Assembly (NCBI GenBank): GCA_035765895.1
Contig: DASTWL010000089.1
Location: 1-64,000, forward strand
Length of the DNA: 64,000 nucleotides
Direction: 5' to 3'
DNA from: Verrucomicrobiia bacterium
GTDB taxonomy: Bacteria > Verrucomicrobiota > Verrucomicrobiia > Limisphaerales > DSYF01
This document shows positions 18,601 to 26,597 of the stretch, piece by piece (position 1 is the first letter of the stretch; each line of letters opens with the position of its first letter). The notes under the pieces were generated by a model. That model was not told the origin of the DNA, did no database searches, and worked only from the letters and a program-made list of their open reading frames with translations. A program made the translations under genes and the position numbers.

Positions 18601-21600
18601 GGCAGCACGGGCGCGGGGTGGACCTCCGTGATGGCCGGCGGTGCGTTGGTCACGTAGCGGCTGTTCGGCAGCCGCGGCGTGCCCGGCGACGCGGGCAGGT
18701 TCATTTCACCCACGCATTCCAGCCAGTTGCCACGCAATCGCAGCAGCACTTCGGGATGCCCCGTCAGCCAGCGCACTTGGGCCTGGATGGTGGCCAACGA
18801 ATTGGTCGGCAGCGGCGGGTTGACGGCGATGCGAACACGGTTGACCTGGTTGTCACCGCGGTCCACCGCCCGGATGTGATAGGACTGGCTGCTGTGGTAA
18901 CCTTCCCCCGTTTCGAGGCCGGATTGGGATTCGGTGCCTTCCGCGGTCCAACCGCTGGCGCCGGATTCAAACGTCGAGTTGGCAAGGTGATTGGTTCCGC
19001 CCGCGTCCAGCACCTGCACATCGTCCACCAGACACTCGCCGGCGCCTTGCAGGAGAATCTGCAGCTCGTCGGCCGCGGTGCCGTAAGTGGAATTGTCCAG
19101 CACCCCCGTCGCCGTGACGCTGGTCCACGCGGCCTTGTGCGATTCATCGCTATCCTGCCAGTTGGGCGCGAGCGAATTGTCGGCCCGGGGATCAATCAGT
19201 TCCAGACTGCTGCCGTCCTTGTGCGCCCACCGTCCCCAGCGGCCCCCGATGCCGTAGGTCAGTTCGTTTTCGACCGGATAAATCACGTTCGTCACCGCTT
19301 CACCACTGCCGTTGGTGGTGATCAACGTGTCGGTCCGGGCGAGCGCGAGCCGTTCCCCCTTGTGCGCCAGCGAGCCGCTGAAACTGCCGGCCAGCGTGGC
19401 GGTGGTGAGATAGGGATGCGTGGCCTGCAAATGCGCGGCGTTGCGCGCCACGACCAGATAGCCGCCCGCCGGCAGGACGGTGCCATTGGAAAACGCAAAG
19501 CTGATCCCGCTCACAAATCGCCAGCCGCTGAGATCCACCGGATTGAAGCTGCGGTTGCAGAGCTCGATGTATTGGTCGTCGTCATCCAGCGTGATGGGCG
19601 CATACATGATTTCGTTGATGACCACCGGTGCCGCCTGCGGACCGCTGTTGAGCGTGCCCGGAGAGGCCGTCGCCAGCGGGCTGAATCGTTCGACGCCGTC
19701 CGGCTGCCGGCCGGTTGCCACGTCTGTTTGTTGCGCGTCAAAGCGCACCGCGTCAAGCACCCGCGTCCGGCCGGGGTTGTGGAGGTAAATCGTGTCCCCC
19801 GCCGCCGCGAGGGCAAACCCCAGTTGGGCTTCGTTGAAAGACAGCCAGCCGTGGGCCGGAATGATCGTTCCGGAAGGGAGCACCAGCTCATTGGTCTGCG
19901 AGTCGCAACCGAGCGAACACCCGGAAAGGTCGAGCGAAACCGCCCCGCGATTGTAAAGCTCGATGAACTGCGTCTGCGCGACGCCGTGCGCCAGAAATTC
20001 ATTGATGACCACCGGACGCAACGGATCGGGTGTGACGGGATCCAGCCGGCCGGGCGATCCGCCCACGGAATCGCTCGCAGCCCAGGCCTGCGGGTCGTTC
20101 TCGCCATACGACGGCCGCGCCAGCACCAACGAATGCCCCGCACCATCCGCCGCCACCGGCCACGGCGCGCGGTCCGAATATTCCACCTCGAGAAACACGC
20201 CACCCGCTTGATTGAGCAAACGCACCGTGCCTTCGCTGTTGGGAAGGCTGCCCGTGAACGGACCGAACACGTTGCTGAGCCCGTATGCCGCGGCCAGCTC
20301 CGAGGGCGACTTGGCCACGACCAGACAGGCGCCGCCGGCGAGCAGCGTGCCCGGCGGAAACGTGTAATTGAGGTCGCCCGCCAGCGAGTAACCGCCCAGG
20401 CTTTGAGGTTCACCGCGCGTGTTGCACAGTTCCACAAATTCGAGCGCGCTGTTCGTCGGATGATACATGATTTCCGAAATGACCAGCCCCGTGCGCTGGC
20501 TGGACGGACCCGGCACTTCACCCACCACCACGACATTCGGGCCGGCATTCGTCACGGCGGCCAGGTCGCGGAACCGCACCGTCGTTGACGCATTCGTATC
20601 ATCACTGGCCGCGAACAGGCCGAAATAAAGGGTCGCCGGCAGGCTCAAACTGGCGGTGCCGGTTTGGGTCCAGTTCTCGCCATCAAAACCCGCGTAGCCC
20701 GTGAATGTGTCACCGGCGCGTTTCAAACGCAGCCAGGTGTTGGGATAATTGACCGGCACGGAACCCGTCCGCATCGTCGCGCTGTTGCTGGCTGTGCGCG
20801 CCTCAAAAAATGCGCCGCTGATGCTTGGCGTGGCCAGTGCGGCAACAAAACGCGCCCCCGGAGCCAGCGCTTCCCGCGCCATCAAGCCGGCCTCGGACCA
20901 GGCATTGACGAACGCCAACGCATCCAGCCGCACTGCCACGTCGAAATCGCCATTCTTGAACAGGTAACTGAACTGGGCCTGGTCATTGGTGCCGCCCACC
21001 CCGGCACCGCCGGCCGTCAGATCCAAGCCGTTGGTCTGGCCGGATTGAAGTCCCGCCACCACCGGCGCACCGATGGCCTGCGGCTGAAAGACACTCGCGT
21101 TGAAGCCGGCCTGTGAGTTGGGCGCGATCTCGTTGGCCGCCGCCGATTGATCGGTGAGATGATTCACCGTCAGCACGTAGGGCGCCCCGTCGGTCGGGAC
21201 GGCGACACTCAAAACCACATTGCTTTGCGACGCATCCAAGGCCGCTCCGGAAATGGCCACCGCGCCCGCCGGCCCCGCCAACGCAAAGTTTGCCAGTTGC
21301 ATCGCCGTCGCCGGCACGAGGCGTTCCGAAAAACGCGCCTCCACCTGATTCAACCCAAGCGACTGCGCGGCCACGAGCGAAGGCGCACGGGTGTCCGCCA
21401 TGACGAACAACGTGGCCACGTGGCTGGTGGCCGCGTAAGGAAGGTTGCTGACGACATTGGCCGCCACGACGGCAAAGCGCGCGCCGTCGTCGGCCAGCAA
21501 CGCCGCCGGAATCGTGTAATTCAGGTTCGTCGCGCCCGGGAGGAGCGCATCGTTCTTATACCATTGCACGGCGGGCGCCGGGTTGCCGGTCACCGCCACG

Positions 21601-23045
21601 GCAAAGGTTGCGGACGCCAGTTCATCAACGGTCTGGTCGGCTGGCTGCGTCAGGACGAAGGGCGGAAACGCCTGCGCCGGCTGACCGCTGACCGCGTATA
21701 TTCCGGTCGATTGCGCCGATGAGGCCCGACTGAAGGTGAGGCGGGTCAGTGGTTTGTTGGTCGGCCCCAAAAGCGCCGCCAGATTGATCGTGGTCGGATA
21801 GAAGCGCGGATTGTCCGGCGCACCTTGCGTGGCACCGGAGGAAAGCGTGATGCGCTCAACACCACCGAGGGCGTAACCGGAATTATTGAACCAGTCCGGC
21901 GCGCGATAATTGGTCACCACGGTGCTGCCGTCTGCAAAGGTCAGCGTCCAGGTGCCCGCGCTGCTCGATGAAGCGCTGGCTGAATTGGCCAGGACGGAAA
22001 TGCGGTCATAAACCGCCGGCTTGATCAGTTCCAGCGTGCCGCTGGTGCTGCCGGTGGCGCTGCTCAACACCAGCGCGTTGCTCGCGGTGAAGGATGAAAA
22101 TTGAAAAACGGTGTCGTCGCCGGTTGCACTGAGAAAGCTCCCCGAAAGTGGCAGCCCGTAACTCGTCCCAGCCAGTCCCTTCTGGTAAAAGGCCCGCCCT
22201 TCTCCGGGATTCAACTCCATCGCCGCCGCGTCGTAAGGCGGCCCGACCGCGCCCTTCTCCACCACCACATCACGATTGAAGCCGGTGACGGCCACGGGCC
22301 GCTGGTTCGTCGGATTAAACTCCTCCAGCCGGAAACCACCCAACGCGTAGCCGTAAACGCCGTTGGCCACGCCGCCGCCCGGCAGACCATTGGTGTATTG
22401 CCGCGTCGTCACGCTGAACGAACCCGCCGCCGACGGCACAATCTCCTCCCAATCCACCATCGCGCCGTCGGTGTTGACTCCCGTGTTGATGGCCACTTGA
22501 TTCGCGGCCAGCCCTGCCGTAAAGCCGCCTGCGTGGGCACTGACAAACGACGTCGCACCGTCGATTTGAAACAAGGACCAGCGATTGGTATAGGTGGCGC
22601 CGCCGCGCACCACGCCGCCTTTCAAGCTGTAAACTTTTGTCGGGTCCAAGCCCGTAATCGTGTAAGTGACGAAGGCTCCGGCCGGAACCTGGACGATGGC
22701 ATCGGATGCGCCGGCACCCGCAAAGTCCACGTAACCATTGAAGGCGTCATACAAGGGTGTGCCGGGATTCGGATTGGCCGCCGCGGGTGCGCCGCTGACG
22801 CTGCCGGCGCTCGTGATGACGACGCTCACCGGCAGCGCCGCGCCGGAATCGACATCCTTCAACGCACCGCTGCTGCCAGGAGTATTGCCCATGATGTTCC
22901 AAGTGGTCACATTCGTCGCTGTGCCACTTGCGGGCGCATGGTCGTTGAACGCCACAAACTGCGCACGGCAAAGGGGCATTGCGGCAACAAAAGCAATGAG
23001 GCTGAACCAACGCCATCCCCGACGTGAAGAGAGATTCGATTCCAT
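15684..23045 (-). CDS. Giant secreted Ig/lamin-tail/CotH protein
   Basis: 2453 residues from the ATG at 23045, chosen because it begins a signal peptide (WFSLIAFVAAMPLCRAQF). Domains in order: an N-terminal beta region; an Ig-like domain near 640 (PADQTVDELASATFAVAV); a concanavalin-like region; three lamin-tail domains starting at about 850 (VISEIMYHPT), 1010 (VVINEFLAHG) and 1140 (VVINEIMYAP); a carbohydrate-binding-like segment; a CotH-type region from about 1580 (VYRIWMTQATLNAW, then GYSVEFPDDD and WSPDETDGAFYKVE); a beta-propeller-like segment; and a C-terminal module ending ARFYRVRLAP. CotH family members include atypical protein kinases. Such lamin-tail/CotH giants are typical of Verrucomicrobiota and Planctomycetota. 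The gene is monocistronic with its own terminator. Likely a cell-surface or exported protein; function unknown. Confidence 0.8.
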   Translation of the reverse strand: MESNLSSRRGWRWFSLIAFVAAMPLCRAQFVAFNDHAPASGTATNVTTWNIMGNTPGSSGALKDVDSGAALPVSVVITSAGSVSGAPAAANPNPGTPLYDAFNGYVDFAGAGASDAIVQVPAGAFVTYTITGLDPTKVYSLKGGVVRGGATYTNRWSLFQIDGATSFVSAHAGGFTAGLAANQVAINTGVNTDGAMVDWEEIVPSAAGSFSVTTRQYTNGLPGGGVANGVYGYALGGFRLEEFNPTNQRPVAVTGFNRDVVVEKGAVGPPYDAAAMELNPGEGRAFYQKGLAGTSYGLPLSGSFLSATGDDTVFQFSSFTASNALVLSSATGSTSGTLELIKPAVYDRISVLANSASASSSSAGTWTLTFADGSTVVTNYRAPDWFNNSGYALGGVERITLSSGATQGAPDNPRFYPTTINLAALLGPTNKPLTRLTFSRASSAQSTGIYAVSGQPAQAFPPFVLTQPADQTVDELASATFAVAVTGNPAPAVQWYKNDALLPGATNLNYTIPAALLADDGARFAVVAANVVSNLPYAATSHVATLFVMADTRAPSLVAAQSLGLNQVEARFSERLVPATAMQLANFALAGPAGAVAISGAALDASQSNVVLSVAVPTDGAPYVLTVNHLTDQSAAANEIAPNSQAGFNASVFQPQAIGAPVVAGLQSGQTNGLDLTAGGAGVGGTNDQAQFSYLFKNGDFDVAVRLDALAFVNAWSEAGLMAREALAPGARFVAALATPSISGAFFEARTASNSATMRTGSVPVNYPNTWLRLKRAGDTFTGYAGFDGENWTQTGTASLSLPATLYFGLFAASDDTNASTTVRFRDLAAVTNAGPNVVVVGEVPGPSSQRTGLVISEIMYHPTNSALEFVELCNTRGEPQSLGGYSLAGDLNYTFPPGTLLAGGACLVVAKSPSELAAAYGLSNVFGPFTGSLPNSEGTVRLLNQAGGVFLEVEYSDRAPWPVAADGAGHSLVLARPSYGENDPQAWAASDSVGGSPGRLDPVTPDPLRPVVINEFLAHGVAQTQFIELYNRGAVSLDLSGCSLGCDSQTNELVLPSGTIIPAHGWLSFNEAQLGFALAAAGDTIYLHNPGRTRVLDAVRFDAQQTDVATGRQPDGVERFSPLATASPGTLNSGPQAAPVVINEIMYAPITLDDDDQYIELCNRSFNPVDLSGWRFVSGISFAFSNGTVLPAGGYLVVARNAAHLQATHPYLTTATLAGSFSGSLAHKGERLALARTDTLITTNGSGEAVTNVIYPVENELTYGIGGRWGRWAHKDGSSLELIDPRADNSLAPNWQDSDESHKAAWTSVTATGVLDNSTYGTAADELQILLQGAGECLVDDVQVLDAGGTNHLANSTFESGASGWTAEGTESQSGLETGEGYHSSQSYHIRAVDRGDNQVNRVRIAVNPPLPTNSLATIQAQVRWLTGHPEVLLRLRGNWLECVGEMNLPASPGTPRLPNSRYVTNAPPAITEVHPAPVLPQAGEPIVVTARISDVDGLGTLSLKYRLDPGAVYSTVSMDSNGDGTFRAIIPGQAAGTLIAFYLEATDGAVQPVTARFPANAPSRECLVRVGEVQPTGNLPVYRIWMTQATLNAWSSRNKADNTPFDVTFVLNDSRVIYNTGARYAGSPYIAPGYDSPTGKACGYSVEFPDDDLFLGANELVLDWPGGHGSETTALQEQMGYWIADQLNLPFSHRHTIRLHVNGVTDEARHLTFEAVMQPGGDFLDEWSPDETDGAFYKVERAFEFGDAGNLVADPQPRLQPYLTTGGLKKTARYRWNWLFRAADRVNDFSHLFDLVDAFNAAQPEPYTSDVTSLVDVEEWMRIFATEHIIVNFDSWGHQIGKNMYLFQSTSGKAKLFMFDLDWLMLAAAQQNAGYAPDSAPLFNSEDPTLTRFYAFPPFARAYWRAIEDAVNGPLAPEHCDPVIDAKSQALFANGIQWCDGQPLTDATVVKHWFSQRRGFLQSQLAGVAAPFGVDPSVTVSNNLETLTGTAPVGVTTIRFGDAVVPVTWTSLTNWTATITLQPGTNQVSITGYDLRNTEVPGATTTVTTTYQGDTNGPLPFEAGNLAVLRVGDGTETLGSHGNSVFIDQFTTNGVRVDSHAVPNNATNAFIISGSASSEGALTRSADGRLLVLAGYHLNLADAAVLASSLANADAVTVPRALGVMDAAGGFALVGVTTNQYGGNNMRSGTTDGLGNYWGAGAASGTCYFGDGPPAVIQTAVKNTAVVHMSGGNLYFSTSKTTPGLWRISGAPTVAATPELLFSSPTGKPYAFAFNQEFTTAYVADDTVGDLGGLQRWDFTNGAWSLSYAFAGVTNRGARGLAVDFSGARPVLFATTAEDAGNQLISLTDNGALSPVVILATAGPGQLFRGVALAPVAERAPKLFAATPGSNGFNLAWTTRLNRTYDLQYTDDLAAPNWQVLTNGVATGPVLRAVDVSAPASARFYRVRLAP

Positions 23046-23305
23046 GGCGACAATGTTCTGGCGGGGAGGATTCACACTCCCAAGCCCGCCCTCCGCAACC
23101 CCCGTGCGGGCCTGCCCCAGCTTGGACAGCTTCCCCCGCACGCCCGACACGTCGCAACGGCAAAGGACGCATGGGTGGAAGTTTGCAGAATACGTAAGGC
23201 TAAGAATAAACCCACCCCATGCAAGTCGCACAAGAGTGGTAGGCGGGAGTCCGGGCGTTGGATTTATCCGGTTGCCAACTTGGGGACCGGCGCGCAAACA
23301 TCGAT
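23046..23305. other. Leader region of the giant secreted protein gene
   Basis: This is non-coding sequence between the leuC terminator and the ATG at 23045. It should contain the promoter of the minus-strand secreted-protein gene. I see no confident -35/-10 pair, operator or riboswitch fold in it. Confidence 0.4.
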
Positions 23306-23341
23306 AAACAAAAAAGCCCGTCCGGCCGAAGCCGGACGGGC
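23306..23341 (-). terminator. Rho-independent terminator of leuC
   Basis: Read on the minus strand, an 11-bp perfect stem (23331-23341 with 23316-23326) closed by a 4-base loop is followed by a T-rich run (complement of 23307-23315). It begins 18 bases past the leuC stop. Confidence 0.9.
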
Positions 23342-23359
23342 GGATTAAAACATGGCCCT

Positions 23360-24733
23360 TCAGCTCAGGTAGTCGCGCGGATCCACGATCTTGCCCGCGA
23401 TGGCACTGGCGGCCACGGTGGCCGGACTGGCGAGGAACACCTGCGATTCCTTGTCGCCCATGCGGCCGGGGAAGTTGCGGTTGGTGGCGCTGATGCACTT
23501 GAGCCCCGCCTGATTGATGCGGCCGAAGGTGTCCACCGGACCGCCCAGGCACGCGGCACAACCGGCGTTTTCCGTCATGCGCACGCCGGCGTCCTCGAGG
23601 ATTTGCCAGATGGTCTTGTCACCCCAACGCGTGGACTGCAATTCATGCACGATGTCGGGCGTGGCCGGCACCCCGAAGGTGTCGATGCTCACCTTCCGGC
23701 CGCGCAGCACGCGGGCGAATTCGACAAAGTCGCTGGTTTTGCCGCCCGTGCAGGAGCCGACATACGCGCGGTCGAGTTTCATGTGGCCCATCTCTCGGGC
23801 CTTCTTGCGCTGGCCCGGATCAGGATGGCAGGCCACGGTGGGCTCAAGCTTGTCGAGGTCCACCACAAGTTCGTAAACGAACTTCTGGTCGGCGTCGGCC
23901 GCCACGGGTTCATAATTCGCCTTCGTGCCGTTCAACCTGGTCCGCGCATCAACGTATTCCGCCGTGCGCGCGTCGAAGGGGAAGATGCCGTTCTTGCCGC
24001 CCGCCTCGATGGCCATGTTCGCAATCGTCATGCGGTCGTCCATGGAAAGGCTCGCCACGCCCGGACCGTCAAATTGCATCGCGCGATAGGTGGCTCCGTC
24101 AAAACCGATTTCGCCGATGCAATGCAGGATGACATCCTTTGCCATCACGCCCGGCTGCAATTTCCCTTCCAATCGGAAATGCATCGTCTCCGGAACCTTG
24201 ATCAACAGCTTGCCCGTGCCCAGGACAAAGCCGGCGTCCGTGTTCCCGATGCCGGTGGCGAACTGGTTGAACGCGCCCGCCATGCAGGTGTGGGAATCGG
24301 TGCCGAAGAGCACTTCGCCCGGACGCGTGTGGCCCTTGGCCGGCAACGCGGTGTGACAGACGCCCGCGTAGTTCGCGCCGTATTGCCGCTTGAGGTTGCC
24401 CTTGGTGGCATCGAATTTCCAGGTGCCGTTCGGATCGTCAATCACGTCGTAAAAGTAGGGCAGCCCCTGCTCCCGGGCGAACTCGCGCAGGATGTCCACG
24501 TTGCGGTTGGACCGCGAATCGGCCGTGAAAATGTAGTGGTCGGGAATGATGACCACCTTCTGGCGGTCCCAAACCTTGGCGGTCTTGCCGAACTCCCGTT
24601 TGAACACGCCAATGGTGCCGGGGCCGCACACATCGTGCGTCATCAGCACGTCAGCGTTCACCCAGATGTTTTCGCCGGCTTCCACCTTGGCCTTGCCCGC
24701 CGCACGGGCGAGCAACTTTTCAGTCAACGTCAT
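23360..24733 (-). CDS. leuC: 3-isopropylmalate dehydratase large subunit (aconitase family)
   Basis: 457 residues, the usual LeuC length. It would isomerise 2- to 3-isopropylmalate in leucine synthesis, using a 4Fe-4S cluster. Cluster Cys lie in YVGSCTGGKTSDF and ENAGCAACLGGPVDTFG. Other family motifs are VIIPDHYIFTAD, LFGTDSHTCMAGAFNQFATG and SATNRNFPGRMGD. LeuC needs LeuD, which is not adjacent here, so the subunits are split across the genome or the partner lies elsewhere. Homoaconitase and related hydro-lyases share these motifs and cannot be fully excluded. Transcribed alone, with a strong terminator. Confidence 0.82.
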   Translation of the reverse strand: MTLTEKLLARAAGKAKVEAGENIWVNADVLMTHDVCGPGTIGVFKREFGKTAKVWDRQKVVIIPDHYIFTADSRSNRNVDILREFAREQGLPYFYDVIDDPNGTWKFDATKGNLKRQYGANYAGVCHTALPAKGHTRPGEVLFGTDSHTCMAGAFNQFATGIGNTDAGFVLGTGKLLIKVPETMHFRLEGKLQPGVMAKDVILHCIGEIGFDGATYRAMQFDGPGVASLSMDDRMTIANMAIEAGGKNGIFPFDARTAEYVDARTRLNGTKANYEPVAADADQKFVYELVVDLDKLEPTVACHPDPGQRKKAREMGHMKLDRAYVGSCTGGKTSDFVEFARVLRGRKVSIDTFGVPATPDIVHELQSTRWGDKTIWQILEDAGVRMTENAGCAACLGGPVDTFGRINQAGLKCISATNRNFPGRMGDKESQVFLASPATVAASAIAGKIVDPRDYLS

Positions 24734-24767
24734 AGTCCGCAGAACGTATCCGAGGACCGCGCCAAGT

Positions 24768-25832
24768 TCAATACGTGACCGGCAGCCGGTCGAAGGACCG
24801 CAAATCCGGCCAAACCCGCGCCCGACCGGGGATTTGCCGGCGCACGTAGGCCGCCATGCTGGCCAGGATTTGCGGATCCAACGTCACCTTGTGGCCGCGC
24901 GGCTCGCGGTCCAGGTGAAAAATCTCGTCGTTGCCCAAATCCGCCAGGCGCCTCCGGAGCACGGTCATCTGGTGCAACGCATCCGGCGACTCGCTGCAAT
25001 TGATGGTCAGGAACAGCGGCAATGTCGGCCGGGTCAGGTAATCAAGCGCGCCCTCGCGTCGCCAAACATCCAAGTTGGCATCGTGTTCACCCCACGCCGT
25101 CGCATAGCGCGGCAGCATGTGATTATCCGGCAGCAGATCCAGATAGGTGAACCGACCGGACATCACCACGGCCCCCTGCACCGCACTGCTGACGCCCGGA
25201 TGTTCGCCGTGCCCCTCAAACTCCGGCAGGCCCTCCGTGGTCACCAGCATCAACGCCATGCCGCTTCCCCGGGAAAAACCCACCGGCACGATGCGCCCAT
25301 TCAACCCGAGCGACTCACCCTGCGCCCGCAAGGTGCGCACGGCAGCCTTGATCTTCCACGCGCAGTCCGGCATCGGGTCGAGCCCCTTGTAAGGCGGCGG
25401 CACGGGATGATCCGCCATCGCCACCGCGAAGCCCTCCGTCGCAAACGCATCGAGTAGCGTGTCGCTGCACACCGAAAGTGAGAAGTTGCCGAAGCGATCC
25501 TTGTTGTCGCAGGAAAACTCCAGCACCGTTCCCACAGGCTGTCGAGGCCATGACGGATAAATGATGTCCATGGCCAGCGTCCGGCCTGGGTCGCGGTAGA
25601 AAACGACATCGCGCTTCAACCGGCATCCGGCCGGCACCAGGAACACGTGCGCCAGGTCCACGTTGAAATCGCCGAGCAGCTTCTTCGCGAGAACCGCATC
25701 GCGCAGCCTGGCCAGATCGCGATTGATGAAGGGCATCCGGGCGTTTGTGCGCCCGCCAAAGTCCACGGTCACGACCAGATAGCCCGCGTCCCGGAAGTCG
25801 TGCAGGATGCGGGCATCGCTTTCCATTCCCAT
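24768..25832 (-). CDS. Alpha/beta hydrolase, probably missing its lipoprotein leader
   Basis: 354 residues from the ATG at 25832. The nucleophile elbow is GFSRGSG (Ser187); a candidate catalytic His is in EPRGHKVTLD near 313. Before this ATG the frame continues as good hydrolase sequence (RVIFYLQNLATPRMGMESD) back to a TAG at 25979-25977, and across that stop to a lipoprotein-like leader starting at 26042. No ATG lies between the stop and 25832, so the first strand appears to be lost or translated from a non-ATG start. The interruption falls in a palindromic repeat. The gene may be a recent pseudogene, or the leader may be unrelated. The substrate is unknown; the neighbours suggest carbohydrate esters. 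Confidence 0.6.
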   Translation of the reverse strand: MGMESDARILHDFRDAGYLVVTVDFGGRTNARMPFINRDLARLRDAVLAKKLLGDFNVDLAHVFLVPAGCRLKRDVVFYRDPGRTLAMDIIYPSWPRQPVGTVLEFSCDNKDRFGNFSLSVCSDTLLDAFATEGFAVAMADHPVPPPYKGLDPMPDCAWKIKAAVRTLRAQGESLGLNGRIVPVGFSRGSGMALMLVTTEGLPEFEGHGEHPGVSSAVQGAVVMSGRFTYLDLLPDNHMLPRYATAWGEHDANLDVWRREGALDYLTRPTLPLFLTINCSESPDALHQMTVLRRRLADLGNDEIFHLDREPRGHKVTLDPQILASMAAYVRRQIPGRARVWPDLRSFDRLPVTY

Positions 25833-25960
25833 GCGCGGCGTCGCGAGATTCTGGAGATAGAAGATGACCCGCGCCGATGCATTCGTGCTGAGCTTTGCGG
25901 GGCGAAAAACGGTGAGCGCCAGGGATTCATTGGCAACCGCGCCCGCCCAGTGCCGCCGCT

Positions 25961-25990
25961 CCCCTCCTTGGAGGGGCTAGGGGTGGGTTT
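25961..25990 (+). repeat. GC-rich palindromic repeat, copy A
   Basis: A 16-base near-perfect palindrome (25961-25976) is followed by a tail CTAGGGGTGGGTTT. It is the same design as copies at 26128, 51275 and 51396. Its tail supplies the TAG that interrupts the hydrolase reading frame on the minus strand. Confidence 0.65.
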
Positions 25991-26042
25991 CACCGACCAT
26001 GCGACAACCAGCGCAAACCGAAAACACCAGCACTGCAATCAT
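25977..26042 (-). other. Orphan lipoprotein signal peptide in the hydrolase frame
   Basis: From the ATG at 26042 the frame reads MIAVLVFSVCAGCRMVGETH, a short hydrophobic core ending in a lipobox-like CAGC, then stops at TAG 25979-25977. The same frame continues after the stop into the alpha/beta hydrolase. It looks like the export leader of that gene separated from the body by repeat copy A. Confidence 0.5.
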
Positions 26043-26127
26043 CGCAACCGCAAAACGGCCCGGAAAATTATGAAGCGCACCGCGCCAACACCGGCGGCTG
26101 TAATTCACCAGAAGCCGGCGAATGATT

Positions 26128-26161
26128 CCCCCTCTCCTTGGGGAGAGGGGCGGGAGGGAGG
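26128..26161 (+). repeat. GC-rich palindromic repeat, copy B
   Basis: A palindrome of the same family as copy A (CCCCCTCTCCTTGGGGAGAG core) with a G-rich tail on the same side, 167 bases from copy A in direct orientation. It lies between the isomerase fragment and the hydrolase leader. Confidence 0.65.
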
Positions 26162-26200
26162 CCGTTTCACCAATCGCCTTCATTTCCTTCAAGCTCGTCA

Positions 26201-26578
26201 TCATCCCTGGAAAATCTTCTTCAAATATTCCGTGTTCGCGCCGAAGTTGCGTTTCACATTCCGCGGATCGTGCTTGTCGCACGAGCGCTCAGCCACCAGC
26301 CAGCCGCGCCAGCCGAGCGCGTCCAGCGTCTGCTTGATCCTGGGCAAATCGATCTGCGGATCGTTCTCCAGCCACACGCCATCCTCGTTGGTGCAGTGAA
26401 ACTGGCAAATACGGTCCCTGCCCAGCCTGCGCAGTTCGGTCGGAATGTCGCGGCCGAATTTGGCGGCGTTGGCAAAGTTGAAATAGCTTTTCACGCCGGG
26501 CGAACCCACGTCGGCCAGCAGCTTTACTTCGTCGGCAGCGGCGGCAATTTTGCCGGCCACCTGCACTTTAGACGCCAA
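26201..26578 (-). pseudogene. 3' fragment of a sugar phosphate isomerase/epimerase (AP endonuclease-2 fold)
   Basis: At most 125 residues, starting from a TTG with a stop four codons upstream. The sequence is the C-terminal half of a xylose-isomerase-like TIM barrel: GVKSYFNFANA, GRDRICQFHCTNEDGVW (metal-ligand His and Glu region), then LGWRGWLVAERSCDKHD and FGANTEYLKKIF at the end. Full members have about 270-300 residues, so the N-terminal half and its metal ligands are missing. It sits 19 bases after the beta-galactosidase stop, in the same orientation. Probably a remnant left by a deletion. Confidence 0.75.
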
Positions 26579-26597
26579 GCCTGTGATTTATTGCCCA

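Noticed and set aside
18597-20588. A 663-codon plus-strand frame inside the giant secreted protein gene
   Set aside because: Arg/His-rich shadow; the lamin-tail domains are on the minus strand.
23046-23561. Upstream extension of the giant secreted protein by 172 codons
   Set aside because: It reads through the leuC terminator and into leuC on the same strand, and lacks protein-like sequence; the signal peptide starts at 23045.
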